A stretch of 64,000 bases of DNA from JACQAP01 sp035548375 (GCA_035548375.1 DASZTG010000044.1:62001-126000); one strand, 5' to 3'. Shown: positions 29,601-38,894, counted from the first letter of the stretch. Translations and numbers: made by a program. The notes: a model not told the origin generated them from the sequence alone.

Positions 29601-31262
29601 TTGCCCGGCCACAAGGTATCGGAATACATCGCCGAATTGCGATTCTCGGTTCCGGGCGTCGGGTTGATTTCGCCGCCCCCGCACCACGACATCTATTCCA
29701 TCGAAGACCTGGCGCAGTTGATCCACGACCTGAAGAACGCGAATCCGCGCGCCTCGATCAGCGTGAAGCTGGTTTCGGAAATCGGCGTCGGCACGGTCGC
29801 GGCCGGTGTTTCGAAAGCCAAGGCGGACCACGTCACCATTGCCGGACACGACGGCGGCACCGGTGCCAGCCCGTGGTCATCCATCAAGCATGCCGGCACC
29901 CCTTGGGAGCTCGGCCTTGCCGAAACCCAACAGACGCTGGTGCTCAACAAGTTGCGCGGGCGCATCGCCGTGCAGGTCGACGGCCAGATGAAAACCGGCC
30001 GGGACGTTGCCATCGGCGCCATCCTGGGTGCGGACGAGTTCGGATTCGCGACCGCGCCGCTGGTCGTGACCGGCTGCATCATGATGCGCAAGTGCCATCT
30101 CAATACCTGTCCGGTCGGCGTCGCCACGCAGGATCCGGTGCTGCGCGAGAAGTTCAAGGGCCAGCCCGAGCACGTGGTGAACTTCTTCTTCTTCATTGCC
30201 GAGGAAGTGCGCGAGATCATGGCCATGCTCGGCGTGCGCAGCCTGCGCGAGCTGATCGGGCGGACCGACCTGCTGGACATGCGCAAGGGCATCGAGCACT
30301 GGAAGGCGCGCGGGCTGGACTTTAGCCGCATCTTCTACATGCCCAGGGTTTCGGCGGAAGTCGCGATCTTCAATTCCGAGAAGCAAGACCACGGTCTCGA
30401 AAAAGCGCTCGACCACCGGCTCATCGAGCTGGCACAGCCGGCGCTCGCGCGGGCCGAAGCCGTCAAGATCGAGATGCCGATTCGCAACGTGAATCGCACG
30501 GTGGGCACGATGCTGTCCTCCGAGGTCGCCCGCAAGTACGGCAATTCGGGGCTGGCCGACGATACGATCCATGTCAAATTCGCCGGCAGCGCGGGCCAGA
30601 GCTTCGGCGCCTTCCTCGCGAAGGGCATCACGCTCGAGCTGATCGGGGAAGCCAACGACTACGTCGGCAAGGGCCTGTCCGGTGGACGCATCTCCGTGCA
30701 GCCGTCGCCCAAGTTTCGCGGCAATCCGGGGGACAACATCATCGTCGGCAACACCGTCATGTACGGCGCCGTGGCGGGCGAAGCCTACTTCCGGGGCGTG
30801 GGCGGCGAGCGATTCTGCGTGCGCAATTCCGGCGCGCACGCGGTGGTCGAAGGCGTGGGCGACCATGGCTGCGAATACATGACAGGCGGGACCGTCGTGG
30901 TGCTCGGCATGACGGGGCGCAACTTCGCGGCCGGCATGTCCGGCGGCATCGGTTACGTATTCGACGAGGACGGCACGTTCAAGACGCGCTGCAATCTTTC
31001 CATGGTGCAGCTCGAAGCCGTGCTGCCCGAGGCGGAGCAGGAAGGAAAAGTGCCGAAGGACATCTGGCACATGAGGCGCAGCGACGAAGCGGTGCTCAAG
31101 GATTTCATCGAAAAGCACGCCCGCTACACCGGTAGTGCCCGCGCCAAGGCGATCCTCGACAACTGGACCGAATCCCGCGCGAGGTTCGTCAAGGTGTTCC
31201 CGACCGAATATCGTCGTGCGCTGGGTGAAATGGCGGCGAAGAACGGCAAGCTGGCAGCGTAA
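26610..31262 (+). CDS. gltB: glutamate synthase [NADPH] large chain
   Basis: 1550 residues from the ATG at 26610, preceded by AGAGG six bases upstream. C22 in DACGVGF is the glutaminase nucleophile exposed after removal of a 21-residue propeptide. The amidotransferase domain is followed by the central and FMN-binding synthase domains. The 3Fe-4S ligands lie in CIMMRKCHLNTCPVG, and a C-terminal beta-helix follows. It makes two glutamates from glutamine and 2-oxoglutarate together with GltD. A 175-base region separates it from dgt. Confidence 0.97.
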   Translation: MAHSLLPPRQGLYDPANEHDACGVGFIAHIKGAKSHTIVEQGLLILKNLTHRGAVGADPMAGDGAGILLQIPDQFFREEMAKQGVTLPSPGEYGVGMVFLPQEPASRFACEYEIERAIKDEGQVLLGWRDVPCDNATLGESVKKIEPTIRQVFVGRGTGVTVTDALERKLYIIRKVSGHAIQALKLEHGKEFYVPSMSARTIVYKGMLLAGQVGAYYKDLQDARVVSALALVHQRFSTNTFPTWDLAHPFRLIAHNGEINTLRGNVNWLRARQGAISSPILGRDLDKVWPLIYDGQSDSASFDNALELLMMSGYSLAHAMMMLIPEAWEKHTLMDPSRRAFYEYHAAMMEPWDGPAAVAFTDGRQIGATLDRNGLRPARYLVTSDDMVVMASETGVLPIPEEKIIKKWRLQPGKMFLIDVEAGRIIDDRELKDTLAQVKPYKAWIDRIRIKLDDLPVSTKISERSKVPMLDRQQAFGYTQEDIKFILGPMAQQGEESIGSMGNDSPLAVLSNKNKPLYNYFKQLFAQVTNPPIDPIREDLVMSLVSFIGPKPNLLGIDETNPPMRLEVSQPVLDFNQMDTIRHVDYYTGGKFKSFEIDITYPVSWGRQAIEARLASLCAQAEDAVRSGYNILIVSDRKIDANHVAIPALLALSGIHQHLVGKGLRTSAGLVVETGSAREVHHFALLAGYGAEAVHPCLAMETILHADESIPADYRGEKGVKNYVKAIGKGLMKVMSKMGISTYMSYTGAQIFEAVGLARGMVDKYFTGTTSSVEGIGVFEVAEEAIRLHRGAFSEDPVLSSALETGGEYAFRVRGEDHMWTPDAIAKLQHSSRTNSQQTYREYAKIINDQSKRHMTLRGLFEFKVDPAKSIPIDEVEPVKEIVKRFATGAMSLGSISTEAHTTLAIAMNRIGGKSNTGEGGEDPRRYEPIKGGESLASRIGRDRIERDIALNEGDSLRSKIKQVASGRFGVTAEYLNSADQIQIKMAQGAKPGEGGQLPGHKVSEYIAELRFSVPGVGLISPPPHHDIYSIEDLAQLIHDLKNANPRASISVKLVSEIGVGTVAAGVSKAKADHVTIAGHDGGTGASPWSSIKHAGTPWELGLAETQQTLVLNKLRGRIAVQVDGQMKTGRDVAIGAILGADEFGFATAPLVVTGCIMMRKCHLNTCPVGVATQDPVLREKFKGQPEHVVNFFFFIAEEVREIMAMLGVRSLRELIGRTDLLDMRKGIEHWKARGLDFSRIFYMPRVSAEVAIFNSEKQDHGLEKALDHRLIELAQPALARAEAVKIEMPIRNVNRTVGTMLSSEVARKYGNSGLADDTIHVKFAGSAGQSFGAFLAKGITLELIGEANDYVGKGLSGGRISVQPSPKFRGNPGDNIIVGNTVMYGAVAGEAYFRGVGGERFCVRNSGAHAVVEGVGDHGCEYMTGGTVVVLGMTGRNFAAGMSGGIGYVFDEDGTFKTRCNLSMVQLEAVLPEAEQEGKVPKDIWHMRRSDEAVLKDFIEKHARYTGSARAKAILDNWTESRARFVKVFPTEYRRALGEMAAKNGKLAA

Positions 31263-31280
31263 AATAACCAAACAGACGAG

Positions 31281-31311
31281 GCGGGACGGGCGCTGCACGC
31301 GCCGGTCCCGC
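31281..31311 (+). promoter_or_regulatory. long hairpin between gltB and gltD
   Basis: GCGGGAC and GGCGC pair with GCGCC and GTCCCGC around a TGCAC loop, with one G/G mismatch in a 13-position stem. The downstream TTCTGTGTC is not a proper U-run. It could be an attenuator, or an mRNA-stabilising stem that sets the gltB:gltD ratio. Confidence 0.5.
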
Positions 31312-31350
31312 TTCTGTGTCTAGGGCAGTGCGATTTCGAAGGATGGGGGA

Positions 31351-32793
31351 ATGGGCAAGGTCACCGGATTCATGGAGTACCAGCGTCTCGCCGAAGCGGC
31401 GGAAGACAGGGGCGAGCGCGTCAAGCACTACCGCGAGTTCGTGCTGCACCTCACCGACCAGGACGCATCGGTCCAGGGCGCGCGCTGCATGGACTGCGGG
31501 ATTCCGTTCTGCATGACCGGTTGCCCGATCAACAACATCATTCCGGACTGGAACGACCTCATCTATCGCCAGAACTGGAAGCAGGCAATCGAAGTCCTGC
31601 ACTCGACCAACAATTTCCCGGAGTTTACCGGCCGCGTCTGTCCCGCCCCGTGCGAAGCCGCCTGTACCCTCAACATCAACAACGATCCGGTAGGCATCAA
31701 GTCCATTGAGCACGCCATCATCGACAAGGCGTGGGAACAGGGCTGGGTCGTGCCCGTGCCGCCGTCACACAAGACCGGAAAGAAAGTTGCCGTCGTCGGT
31801 TCCGGTCCGGCCGGGCTGGCGTGTGCCCAACAGCTTGCACGCGCGGGTCACGACGTGGTGCTGATCGAGAAGAACGATCGCATCGGCGGCCTGCTGCGCT
31901 ATGGGATCCCCGACTTCAAGATGGAGAAGCACCTGATCGACAAGCGCATGGAGCAAATGCGCGCGGAAGGCGTCGAATTCCGCACCAGCCAGCATGTGGG
32001 CGGCAAGGGCGCCGGTGCCGTCGCCGCCGAAACGCTGCTGAAGGAGTTCGATGCGGTGGTGTTGTCAGGAGGCGCGGAGCATCCGCGCGATCTGCCGATC
32101 CCCGGGCGCGAGCTGGACGGCGTGCATTTTGCAATGGAATTCCTGCCGCAACAGAACAAGATCGTGGCGGGTGACAAGGTTCCCGGCCAGATCATGGCAA
32201 CCGGCAAGCACGTCGTTGTCATCGGCGGCGGCGATACCGGTTCGGATTGTGTGGGTACTTCGAACCGCCATGGTGCGGCGTCCGTCACCCAATTCGAACT
32301 GCTGGGCCGGCCGCCTGAAGAAGAGAACAAGCCATTGGTCTGGCCCTACTGGCCGATCAAGCTTCGCACTTCATCCTCTCACGACGAAGGTTGCAAACGT
32401 GACTGGTCGGTGGCAACGAAATCCTTTGTCGGCGAGAACGGCAAGGTAAAGGCTCTTAAGGCCGTCCGCGTCGAATGGCAGGACGGCAAGATGGTGGAAG
32501 TGCCGGGCTCCGAATGGGAAATGAAAGCTGACCTCGTGCTGCTGGCAATGGGTTTCCTCGGGCCGGTGCAAGGCGGCTTGCTCGAGCAATTCGGTGTCGA
32601 GAAAGACCCGCGTAGCAACGTCAAGGCTGATACGGAAGGCGCCAAGGCGTATGCGACGTCGGTGCCGAAAGTCTTCGCCGCGGGTGACATGCGGCGCGGC
32701 CAGTCGCTGGTCGTCTGGGCGATTCGCGAAGGCCGCCAATGCGCGCGCGCGGTGGATGAATTCCTGATGGGAACATCGGACCTGCCGCGTTGA
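31351..32793 (+). CDS. gltD: glutamate synthase [NADPH] small chain
   Basis: 480 residues. The N-terminal cysteine region CMDCGIPFCMTGCP and CPAPCEAAC carries the 4Fe-4S ligands. A first FAD motif VVGSGPAGLACAQQLA and a second nucleotide motif VIGGGDTGSDCVG follow, and the C-terminal FAAGDMRRGQSLVVWAI closes the FAD site. It passes electrons from NADPH to the large chain. The ATG at 31351 follows GGGGGA. Confidence 0.97.
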   Translation: MGKVTGFMEYQRLAEAAEDRGERVKHYREFVLHLTDQDASVQGARCMDCGIPFCMTGCPINNIIPDWNDLIYRQNWKQAIEVLHSTNNFPEFTGRVCPAPCEAACTLNINNDPVGIKSIEHAIIDKAWEQGWVVPVPPSHKTGKKVAVVGSGPAGLACAQQLARAGHDVVLIEKNDRIGGLLRYGIPDFKMEKHLIDKRMEQMRAEGVEFRTSQHVGGKGAGAVAAETLLKEFDAVVLSGGAEHPRDLPIPGRELDGVHFAMEFLPQQNKIVAGDKVPGQIMATGKHVVVIGGGDTGSDCVGTSNRHGAASVTQFELLGRPPEEENKPLVWPYWPIKLRTSSSHDEGCKRDWSVATKSFVGENGKVKALKAVRVEWQDGKMVEVPGSEWEMKADLVLLAMGFLGPVQGGLLEQFGVEKDPRSNVKADTEGAKAYATSVPKVFAAGDMRRGQSLVVWAIREGRQCARAVDEFLMGTSDLPR

Positions 32794-32845
32794 AACGCAG
32801 GGCTCTGCGGCGCCGCGCGCTCGCCTGCGGCGGTAGTCCCGCCTC

Positions 32846-33907
32846 GTGAACCCGCTCAAGAATGACACGTTAATTCGCGCGCTGCTGCGCGAGCCGACGT
32901 CCTATACGCCGATCTGGGTCATGCGCCAGGCCGGGCGCTATCTTCCCGAGTACAACCAGACGCGTACCCGCGCCGGGAGTTTTCTGGATCTCTGCCGCAA
33001 CCCGGACCTGGCCACCGAAGTCACGCTGCAGCCGCTCGCGCGCTTCCCGCTGGATGCGGCGATTCTTTTCTCCGACATCCTGACCATACCGGACGCAATG
33101 GGCCTGGGGTTGTACTTTGCGGAAGGCGAAGGTCCGCGATTCCGGCACCCGCTCAGGCAGGAGAGCGAGATCCGCAAGCTGGCGGCGCCGGATCCTTCCA
33201 CGGATCTTCGTTACGTGCTCGATGCGGTCGCACAGATCAGGAAAGCCCTGGACGGGGCGGTACCGCTGATCGGATTTTCCGGGAGTCCGTTCACCCTGGC
33301 CTGCTACATGATCGACGGGCGGGGTGGCACGGATTTTCTCGAAACCAGGAAGTTGCTCTACGAACGCCCCGCGTTGCTCCATCACATTCTGGAAGTCAAC
33401 GCACGCGCGGTGACCGACTACCTGAATGCCCAGATCGATTGCGGCGTGCAGGCGGTGATGCTCTTCGACACCTGGGGCGGGATGCTCACCGGTGAAGCCT
33501 TCCACGAATATTCGCTGCGTTATATCGAGCGGGTCTGCGCGCAATTGAGACGCGAGCGCGAGGGCCGGAAGATCCCGCGGGTGGTATTCACCAAGGGCGG
33601 CGGACAATGGCTGGAAAGCCTCGCGCAATGCGGCGCGGATGCCCTCGGCCTGGACTGGACGGTCGACATCGCCCAGGCGCGCTCGCGTGTGGGCAGCCGG
33701 GTCGCGCTGCAAGGCAATCTGGACCCTGCGGTGATGTTGGCGAGTCCCGAAGCCGTTCGCCGGGAAGCCACGCGCATCATCGCGGCATACGGCCATGGAA
33801 ACGGCCATGTTTTCAACCTGGGGCACGGCATTTCCCAGTTCACGCCGCCCGAACACGTGTCCACCCTGGTAGAGGCGGTGCATTCGGAAAGCCGGCAATT
33901 TCATTGA
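32846..33907 (+). CDS. hemE: uroporphyrinogen decarboxylase
   Basis: 353 residues from a GTG at 32846. The N-terminus PIWVMRQAGRYLPEY is the substrate-binding arginine loop. Later come the conserved GFSGSPFTLACYMIDG, FDTWGGML, LDWTVDI, LQGNLDPAVM and FNLGHGI. It decarboxylates the four acetate side chains of uroporphyrinogen III. hemE next to priA is conserved in betaproteobacteria. Confidence 0.96.
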   Translation: MNPLKNDTLIRALLREPTSYTPIWVMRQAGRYLPEYNQTRTRAGSFLDLCRNPDLATEVTLQPLARFPLDAAILFSDILTIPDAMGLGLYFAEGEGPRFRHPLRQESEIRKLAAPDPSTDLRYVLDAVAQIRKALDGAVPLIGFSGSPFTLACYMIDGRGGTDFLETRKLLYERPALLHHILEVNARAVTDYLNAQIDCGVQAVMLFDTWGGMLTGEAFHEYSLRYIERVCAQLRREREGRKIPRVVFTKGGGQWLESLAQCGADALGLDWTVDIAQARSRVGSRVALQGNLDPAVMLASPEAVRREATRIIAAYGHGNGHVFNLGHGISQFTPPEHVSTLVEAVHSESRQFH

Positions 33908-33942
33908 TCCGCAAGGCGCACGGGATTCAAATTCCCGGGGAT

Positions 33943-33951
33943 TTATGCACA
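33943..33951 (+). promoter_or_regulatory. perfect DnaA-box 9-mer (first)
   Basis: TTATGCACA matches TTATNCACA exactly. It lies in the 321-base hemE-priA gap. The rest of that gap is unusually AT-rich around 34020-34050 (TTGAAATTACTATATTTAAA), contains a TTGACA at 34044 with no matching -10, and has no gene I can support. Confidence 0.45.
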
Positions 33952-34123
33952 ATTCGTCGCCTGCTTCGGATGCAAGACGAACCGCGTTATGCCTTTTTCA
34001 GCGCTGATGCCACAAGTTATTGAAATTACTATATTTAAAATTCCTTGACATGGGTAATCCCGCGCCAGTTCTGGGTTTGCGGGCGATTTCCCAGTGCGCC
34101 AAAGCCGGCTTTCATCAACAGAT

Positions 34124-34132
34124 TTATCCACA
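34124..34132 (+). promoter_or_regulatory. perfect DnaA-box 9-mer (second)
   Basis: TTATCCACA is the strongest form of the DnaA recognition sequence. It lies in the same orientation as, and 181 bases downstream of, the first box, about 100 bases before priA. Binding is inferred from the motif only. Confidence 0.5.
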
Positions 34133-34228
34133 GTCGCCCGGCTCTCCCAAAAAAGCCTTTTTGCAAAACAATTTAGCCGCGAGCAATGGCGGAATCGCGA
34201 TCTCGAGCAGGCTTGAAAAGGAACGGTC

Positions 34229-36409
34229 GTGGCGATAGCGAAAGTCGCGCTCGATTGTCCGGTCGATGCCCTTTTCGACTATCGGGACGGCGGGCACACG
34301 CTCATGGTCGGACAATTGGTCGTCGTCCCGTTCGGCAAGCGCAGGCAAGTCGGGTTGATCATGGAAATCGCCGAGCAGTCGGCCATTGCGATGGGGCGGC
34401 TGCGCACCATCGAACGCGTATTGCCGGTGGAAGCGCTGCCATCCGACCTACTCGAGCTCATCCGGTTTGCAAGCGACTACTATCAATGTGCGATAGGCCA
34501 GGCTGGGTTCACCGCGCTGCCGGCAGCATTCCGGCGAATCCAGTACGCCCGACCCAAGCCCGATTGGGAGTACGTGATCACTGAAGCGGGCAGGCTCCTG
34601 CATGCGGATCACTTCCCCGCGCGGGCAATCGTCAAGAGGCGCCTGCAACATCGCCTTCGCGAAGGCTTCGCATTGGGACGCGCGGAATTGCTCGCCATAT
34701 CCGCGCGCGCGGTGCCCCTCGCGGAAGAATGGGTGCGATCCGGATGGGTTGCGAAACAATTGCGCAGCAAGGCGCAATCTGCCGCAGTGGCCGAAGCCAG
34801 GACTGCACCGGAGCCGACACCGAGCGACGAGCAACGGGTCGCGGTCGAATCCGTGTCTGCCGAACTCGATAAATTCCTGCCCTGGCTGCTTCATGGCGTG
34901 ACCGGCAGTGGCAAGACCGAAGTCTACTTCCGCCTGATTCGAAAGATCGCCGAACGGGGACAGCAGACGCTGCTAATGGTGCCCGAGATCAATCTCACGC
35001 CGCAGCTGGAGGCACGCTTTCGCGAGCGCTTTCCCGGATTGCGATTGGTGAGCCTGCACAGCAATCTTGCGGAAGGCGAGCGCTCGGCCAACTGGATTGC
35101 CGCGCGCGCCGGCGAGGCGGACGTCGTCATCGGCACTCGACTGGCGATCTTCACGCCGCTGCCGCGACTCGGGCTCATCATCGTCGACGAAGAACAGGAT
35201 GCGTCGTTCAAGCAGCAGGACGGCTTGCGGTATTCGGCACGCGATCTCGCGGTGTTTCACGCGAAGCAGCGCCGCGTTCCCATAGTTCTCGGGTCGGCAA
35301 CGCCGGCACTGGAGACCTACCACAACGCGCGCAGCGGCCGCTTTCGGCTCTTGCGATTGAGTCGACGGCCGGTGGCCCGCCACGCCGCGATCCGGATGGT
35401 CGACACAAGTGGGCGACGCCAGCCGGGCTTGAGCGACGAGGCCGCGCAAGCGATCTGCGCGCGGCTGTCGCGCGGCGAGCAAAGCCTGGTATTCCTGAAT
35501 CGACGCGGATTCGCACCCGCGCTGGTCTGCAACAGTTGCGGCTGGAATGCCGGTTGCACGCGCTGCAGCGCGCGACTGGTCTGGCATTTTCGCGATGCGG
35601 CATTGCGTTGCCACTATTGCGGACATGAGGAGAAGATTCCCGGTGTTTGCCCCACCTGCGGAAACCAGGACATAAAGGGCCTGGGCCAGGGAACCCAACG
35701 CCTCGAGCAGGCGCTCGCGCAGCGATTTCCGCAAGCCCGCATCCTGCGGATCGACCGCGACAGCACGAGGCGCAAGCATGCCTGGCCGGCGATGCAGGAC
35801 GACATACGCGGCGAGCGCGTGGACATCCTCGTGGGCACGCAGATGCTGGCGAAGGGACACGATTTTCCGAAGCTGACCCTGGTTGTGGTCGTCGACTCCG
35901 ACAATGCCCTTTTTTCGGCGGATTTCCGCGCCCGAGAAAAGCTGTTCCAGCAACTCATGCAGGTCGCGGGTCGCGCCGGCCGGGCCGACCTGCCCGGCGA
36001 AGTGCTGGTGCAATCCGGATTTCCGCAGCATCCGCTCTACGCCGCGTTGCTGCGCCAGGACTATTCCGGATTCGCGAACGAATTGATCGAGGAGCGCCGC
36101 CACGCCGGATTTCCTCCATTCGTCTACCAGGCGATCCTGCGGGCCGAATCGCAGGATGAGTCGAAGATGACGGGCTTTCTCGACCATGCCGCCGGCCTGG
36201 CGAGGACCGCCGGCACCGCGATCACGCCCTATGATCCTGTCCCGGCCACCATCGCCAAAATAGCGGGCCATCATCGCGGACACCTGCTCGTCCAGTCTGC
36301 ATCGCGCTCGGACCTGCAGAAATTCCTCGGCGAATGGCGCGCCGGACTCACTGCAATAAAAGCGAACCGGGTTCGCTGGTCGATCGATGTCGATCCGATG
36401 GATCTGTGA
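34229..36409 (+). CDS. priA: primosomal protein N' (replication restart helicase PriA)
   Basis: 726 residues from a GTG at 34229 with AAGGA upstream. Order: N-terminal 3'-DNA-binding domain, winged helix, helicase lobe 1 with Walker A GVTGSGKTEVY and DEEQ box, zinc-binding insert with CNSCG, CTRC, CHYCG and CPTCG knuckles, helicase lobe 2 with LVGTQMLAKGHDFP, and the C-terminal domain. It reloads the replisome at stalled forks. Confidence 0.97.
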   Translation: MAIAKVALDCPVDALFDYRDGGHTLMVGQLVVVPFGKRRQVGLIMEIAEQSAIAMGRLRTIERVLPVEALPSDLLELIRFASDYYQCAIGQAGFTALPAAFRRIQYARPKPDWEYVITEAGRLLHADHFPARAIVKRRLQHRLREGFALGRAELLAISARAVPLAEEWVRSGWVAKQLRSKAQSAAVAEARTAPEPTPSDEQRVAVESVSAELDKFLPWLLHGVTGSGKTEVYFRLIRKIAERGQQTLLMVPEINLTPQLEARFRERFPGLRLVSLHSNLAEGERSANWIAARAGEADVVIGTRLAIFTPLPRLGLIIVDEEQDASFKQQDGLRYSARDLAVFHAKQRRVPIVLGSATPALETYHNARSGRFRLLRLSRRPVARHAAIRMVDTSGRRQPGLSDEAAQAICARLSRGEQSLVFLNRRGFAPALVCNSCGWNAGCTRCSARLVWHFRDAALRCHYCGHEEKIPGVCPTCGNQDIKGLGQGTQRLEQALAQRFPQARILRIDRDSTRRKHAWPAMQDDIRGERVDILVGTQMLAKGHDFPKLTLVVVVDSDNALFSADFRAREKLFQQLMQVAGRAGRADLPGEVLVQSGFPQHPLYAALLRQDYSGFANELIEERRHAGFPPFVYQAILRAESQDESKMTGFLDHAAGLARTAGTAITPYDPVPATIAKIAGHHRGHLLVQSASRSDLQKFLGEWRAGLTAIKANRVRWSIDVDPMDL

Positions 36410-36473
36410 GGGTCACGCATAGTCGAGCCGGTATAATCGCGCCTTTGCACGCGCCCGCCTTTCCTTCCGCCAG

Positions 36474-38228
36474 ATGAGCACCGCCTTTCCGGATCCGAGA
36501 TATCACCTGACGGAGCTGTTGCGTGACGCGCAACGCGCTGTCGCGCCAGACTCGACTTCAGTTGCCGTGGTGCTGGAGCGACCGAAGTCTGCCCAGCACG
36601 GCGACTACTCCTGCAACCTGGCCATGCAGCTCGCGAAAGCGATGAAACGCAATCCGCGCGAAATTGCGAGGGCGCTCGTCGACGCATTGCCGGCATCCCC
36701 CATGCTCGAAAAATCCGAGATCGCCGGCGCAGGCTTCATCAACCTGTACCTGAAGCCCGCCGCGAAACAGCAGGCGATCAGCCAGGTGCTGGCCCGTGGC
36801 GCTGACTTTGGCCGCGCGCAATCCGGCAACGGCAGGAAGGTTCAAGTGGAATTCGTATCCGCCAATCCCACCGGTCCATTGCACGTGGGTCACGGCCGGG
36901 GTGCGGCATACGGCGCCAGCCTGTCGAATCTTCTCGACATCGCCGGGTTCGCGGTATCCCGCGAATACTACGTCAACGACGCGGGGCGCCAGATGGACAT
37001 CCTGTGCGTTTCCGTATGGATGCGCTACCTTGAGCAGCTCGGCGAGTCGTTGCCGTTTCCCTCGAACGGCTACCAGGGCGACTACGTGCGGGCTCGTGCG
37101 CATGAGTTGCGCGAATCGGTGGGCGAGCGCATGCGCCGGTCATCGCGGGAGGTACTGGAGGGATTGCCGGAAGCGCCGACTGGCGACGAAGACGCGGCGG
37201 AATTGCGCATGGATGCGTTGATCGAGCGCAGCCGTGCCCTCCTGGCCGGGGATTTCGAGGTGCTGACGAAGCAGGTTCTCGATCGCCAGGTCGCGGAGAT
37301 CCGCGATGTCCTTACTCGCTTTCGCGTGACCTTCGATCGCTGGTATTCCGAACGGTCCCTCTATGAATCCGGCCTGGTGGCGGAAGCGCTGAAGACGCTG
37401 GACGCCGCGGGACACCTGTACACGAAGGATGGCGCGCGCTGGTTTCGCTCGACCGCGTTCGGCGACGACAAGGATCGCGTGGTCCAGCGCGAAAACGGCC
37501 TGTACACGTATTTCGCCTCGGACATTGCCTACCATCACGACAAGCTCAAGCGCGGCTTCGATATCCTGATCGACGTCTGGGGCGCGGACCATCACGGCTA
37601 CATCCCGCGCGTCAAGGCGGCGATCTCGGCGCTGGGCCGGGACCCCGACCGGCTCGAAGTTCCGTTGATCCAGCTCGTGGCGCTGTTTCGCGGCGGCGAG
37701 CAGGTGCGCATGGGCAAGCGCAGCGGCAGCTTCGTCACGCTCGAGGAGTTGTTCGACGAAGTCGGCGTGGACGCGACGCGCTATTTCTACCTCGCGCGCA
37801 AGAGCGACCAGCACCTGGATTTCGACCTCGACCTGGCGAAGTCCCGCAGCAACGAGAATCCGGTCTATTACATCCAGTATGCCCACGCTCGGGTTTGCTC
37901 CGTGCTGGAGCAATGGGGGGGCGATGCCTCGCGCCTGGTCAACGCCGATCTTGCGCCGCTCGTTGAAGAGCAGGAGCTCCTGGTGATGCAGAAACTGCTC
38001 GACTATCCCGAACAGATCGAAAGCGCGGCGAAGGACCTGGCGCCCCACCAGGTGGCGTTCTATCTCAAGGATCTGGCCGCGCTGTTCCACAGCTACTACA
38101 ACGCCACGCGCTTCCTCGTGGATGAGGAAAATGTGCGCCTCGCGCGGCTGGCACTGGCGGCCGCCGTGCGACAGGTGTTGCGCAATGGTTTGGCCATTCT
38201 CGGAGTCGGCGCGCCCGAAAAAATGTGA
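36474..38228 (+). CDS. argS: arginyl-tRNA synthetase
   Basis: 584 residues. The N-terminal Add1 domain is followed by the class I catalytic core with HIGH-type HVGHGRG in SANPTGPLHVGHG and the KMSKS-like region RMGKRSGSFVTL. The C-terminal DALR anticodon-binding domain begins near PVYYIQYAHARV. The last codons overlap a possible GTG of the next gene. Confidence 0.97.
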   Translation: MSTAFPDPRYHLTELLRDAQRAVAPDSTSVAVVLERPKSAQHGDYSCNLAMQLAKAMKRNPREIARALVDALPASPMLEKSEIAGAGFINLYLKPAAKQQAISQVLARGADFGRAQSGNGRKVQVEFVSANPTGPLHVGHGRGAAYGASLSNLLDIAGFAVSREYYVNDAGRQMDILCVSVWMRYLEQLGESLPFPSNGYQGDYVRARAHELRESVGERMRRSSREVLEGLPEAPTGDEDAAELRMDALIERSRALLAGDFEVLTKQVLDRQVAEIRDVLTRFRVTFDRWYSERSLYESGLVAEALKTLDAAGHLYTKDGARWFRSTAFGDDKDRVVQRENGLYTYFASDIAYHHDKLKRGFDILIDVWGADHHGYIPRVKAAISALGRDPDRLEVPLIQLVALFRGGEQVRMGKRSGSFVTLEELFDEVGVDATRYFYLARKSDQHLDFDLDLAKSRSNENPVYYIQYAHARVCSVLEQWGGDASRLVNADLAPLVEEQELLVMQKLLDYPEQIESAAKDLAPHQVAFYLKDLAALFHSYYNATRFLVDEENVRLARLALAAAVRQVLRNGLAILGVGAPEKM

Positions 38229-38242
38229 GTAAACTGCCCGCC

Positions 38243-38848
38243 ATGAGTCGCGACTACAAGAATGTCAGGACTGCCGCGAGCACGGCTGCGCGCAGCGGCA
38301 GCCCGATGTGGGTCGGCATTCTCATCGGCCTGCTCGTCGGTCTTTGCATTGCACTGGGCGTGGCGCTGTACATCAACAAGGGCGCGAATCCGTTCATGCA
38401 GAAGAAGGCGGCGGAGAAGCCCGCAGAGAAATCCTCGGAGACGCAAAAGGAATCGAATTCACAGGAGCCTTCCAGGCCTGCTGCGGCGGGCGAAAAGCAT
38501 GGCAAGAGCGGAGACGCGAAGCCCCGGTTCGATTTTTACAAGATCCTGCCCGGTACCGAAGAAGCCGTCACCGACAAGGAATTCAAGCGCGCGTCCCCCG
38601 CCGCACCCAAGGAGGTTTACTTCCTGCAAGTCGCCGCCTTCCAGAATCCCTCTGACGCGGACAATCTCAAGGCGCGACTCGCGCTCGCCGGAATCGAGGC
38701 GCAGATACAGACCGCGACGCTGCCGGACGGACAGGTCTGGCATCGCGTGAGGGTCGGGCCTTTTTCCAGCCAGGAAGACCTTGCCAGGTCGCGCGCGTCC
38801 CTGAAGGAAAACAAGCTCGAGGCGAATCTCATCAAGGTTCGCGAATGA
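38243..38848 (+). CDS. SPOR-domain membrane protein (FtsN/DedD-like)
   Basis: 201 residues from the ATG at 38243; a GTG at 38225 overlapping the argS stop would add six residues. One membrane helix (about 23-44) follows a short basic cytoplasmic tail. A Lys/Glu/Ala/Pro-rich linker comes next, then a SPOR domain (about 124-198, starting VYFLQVAAFQNPSDA) that binds denuded septal glycan. A role in division is likely by family; it is not necessarily FtsN itself. argS-SPOR-dsbA is a known betaproteobacterial order. Confidence 0.88.
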   Translation: MSRDYKNVRTAASTAARSGSPMWVGILIGLLVGLCIALGVALYINKGANPFMQKKAAEKPAEKSSETQKESNSQEPSRPAAAGEKHGKSGDAKPRFDFYKILPGTEEAVTDKEFKRASPAAPKEVYFLQVAAFQNPSDADNLKARLALAGIEAQIQTATLPDGQVWHRVRVGPFSSQEDLARSRASLKENKLEANLIKVRE

Positions 38849-38894
38849 ATCCGACAACCAACGTCGCTGCAATCAACCTGCTACGGAAACTTCC

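Noticed and set aside
33943..34132. Chromosomal replication origin
   Set aside because: Two DnaA boxes alone are not enough and none of the usual origin genes (dnaA, dnaN, rpmH, parAB) is in the window.
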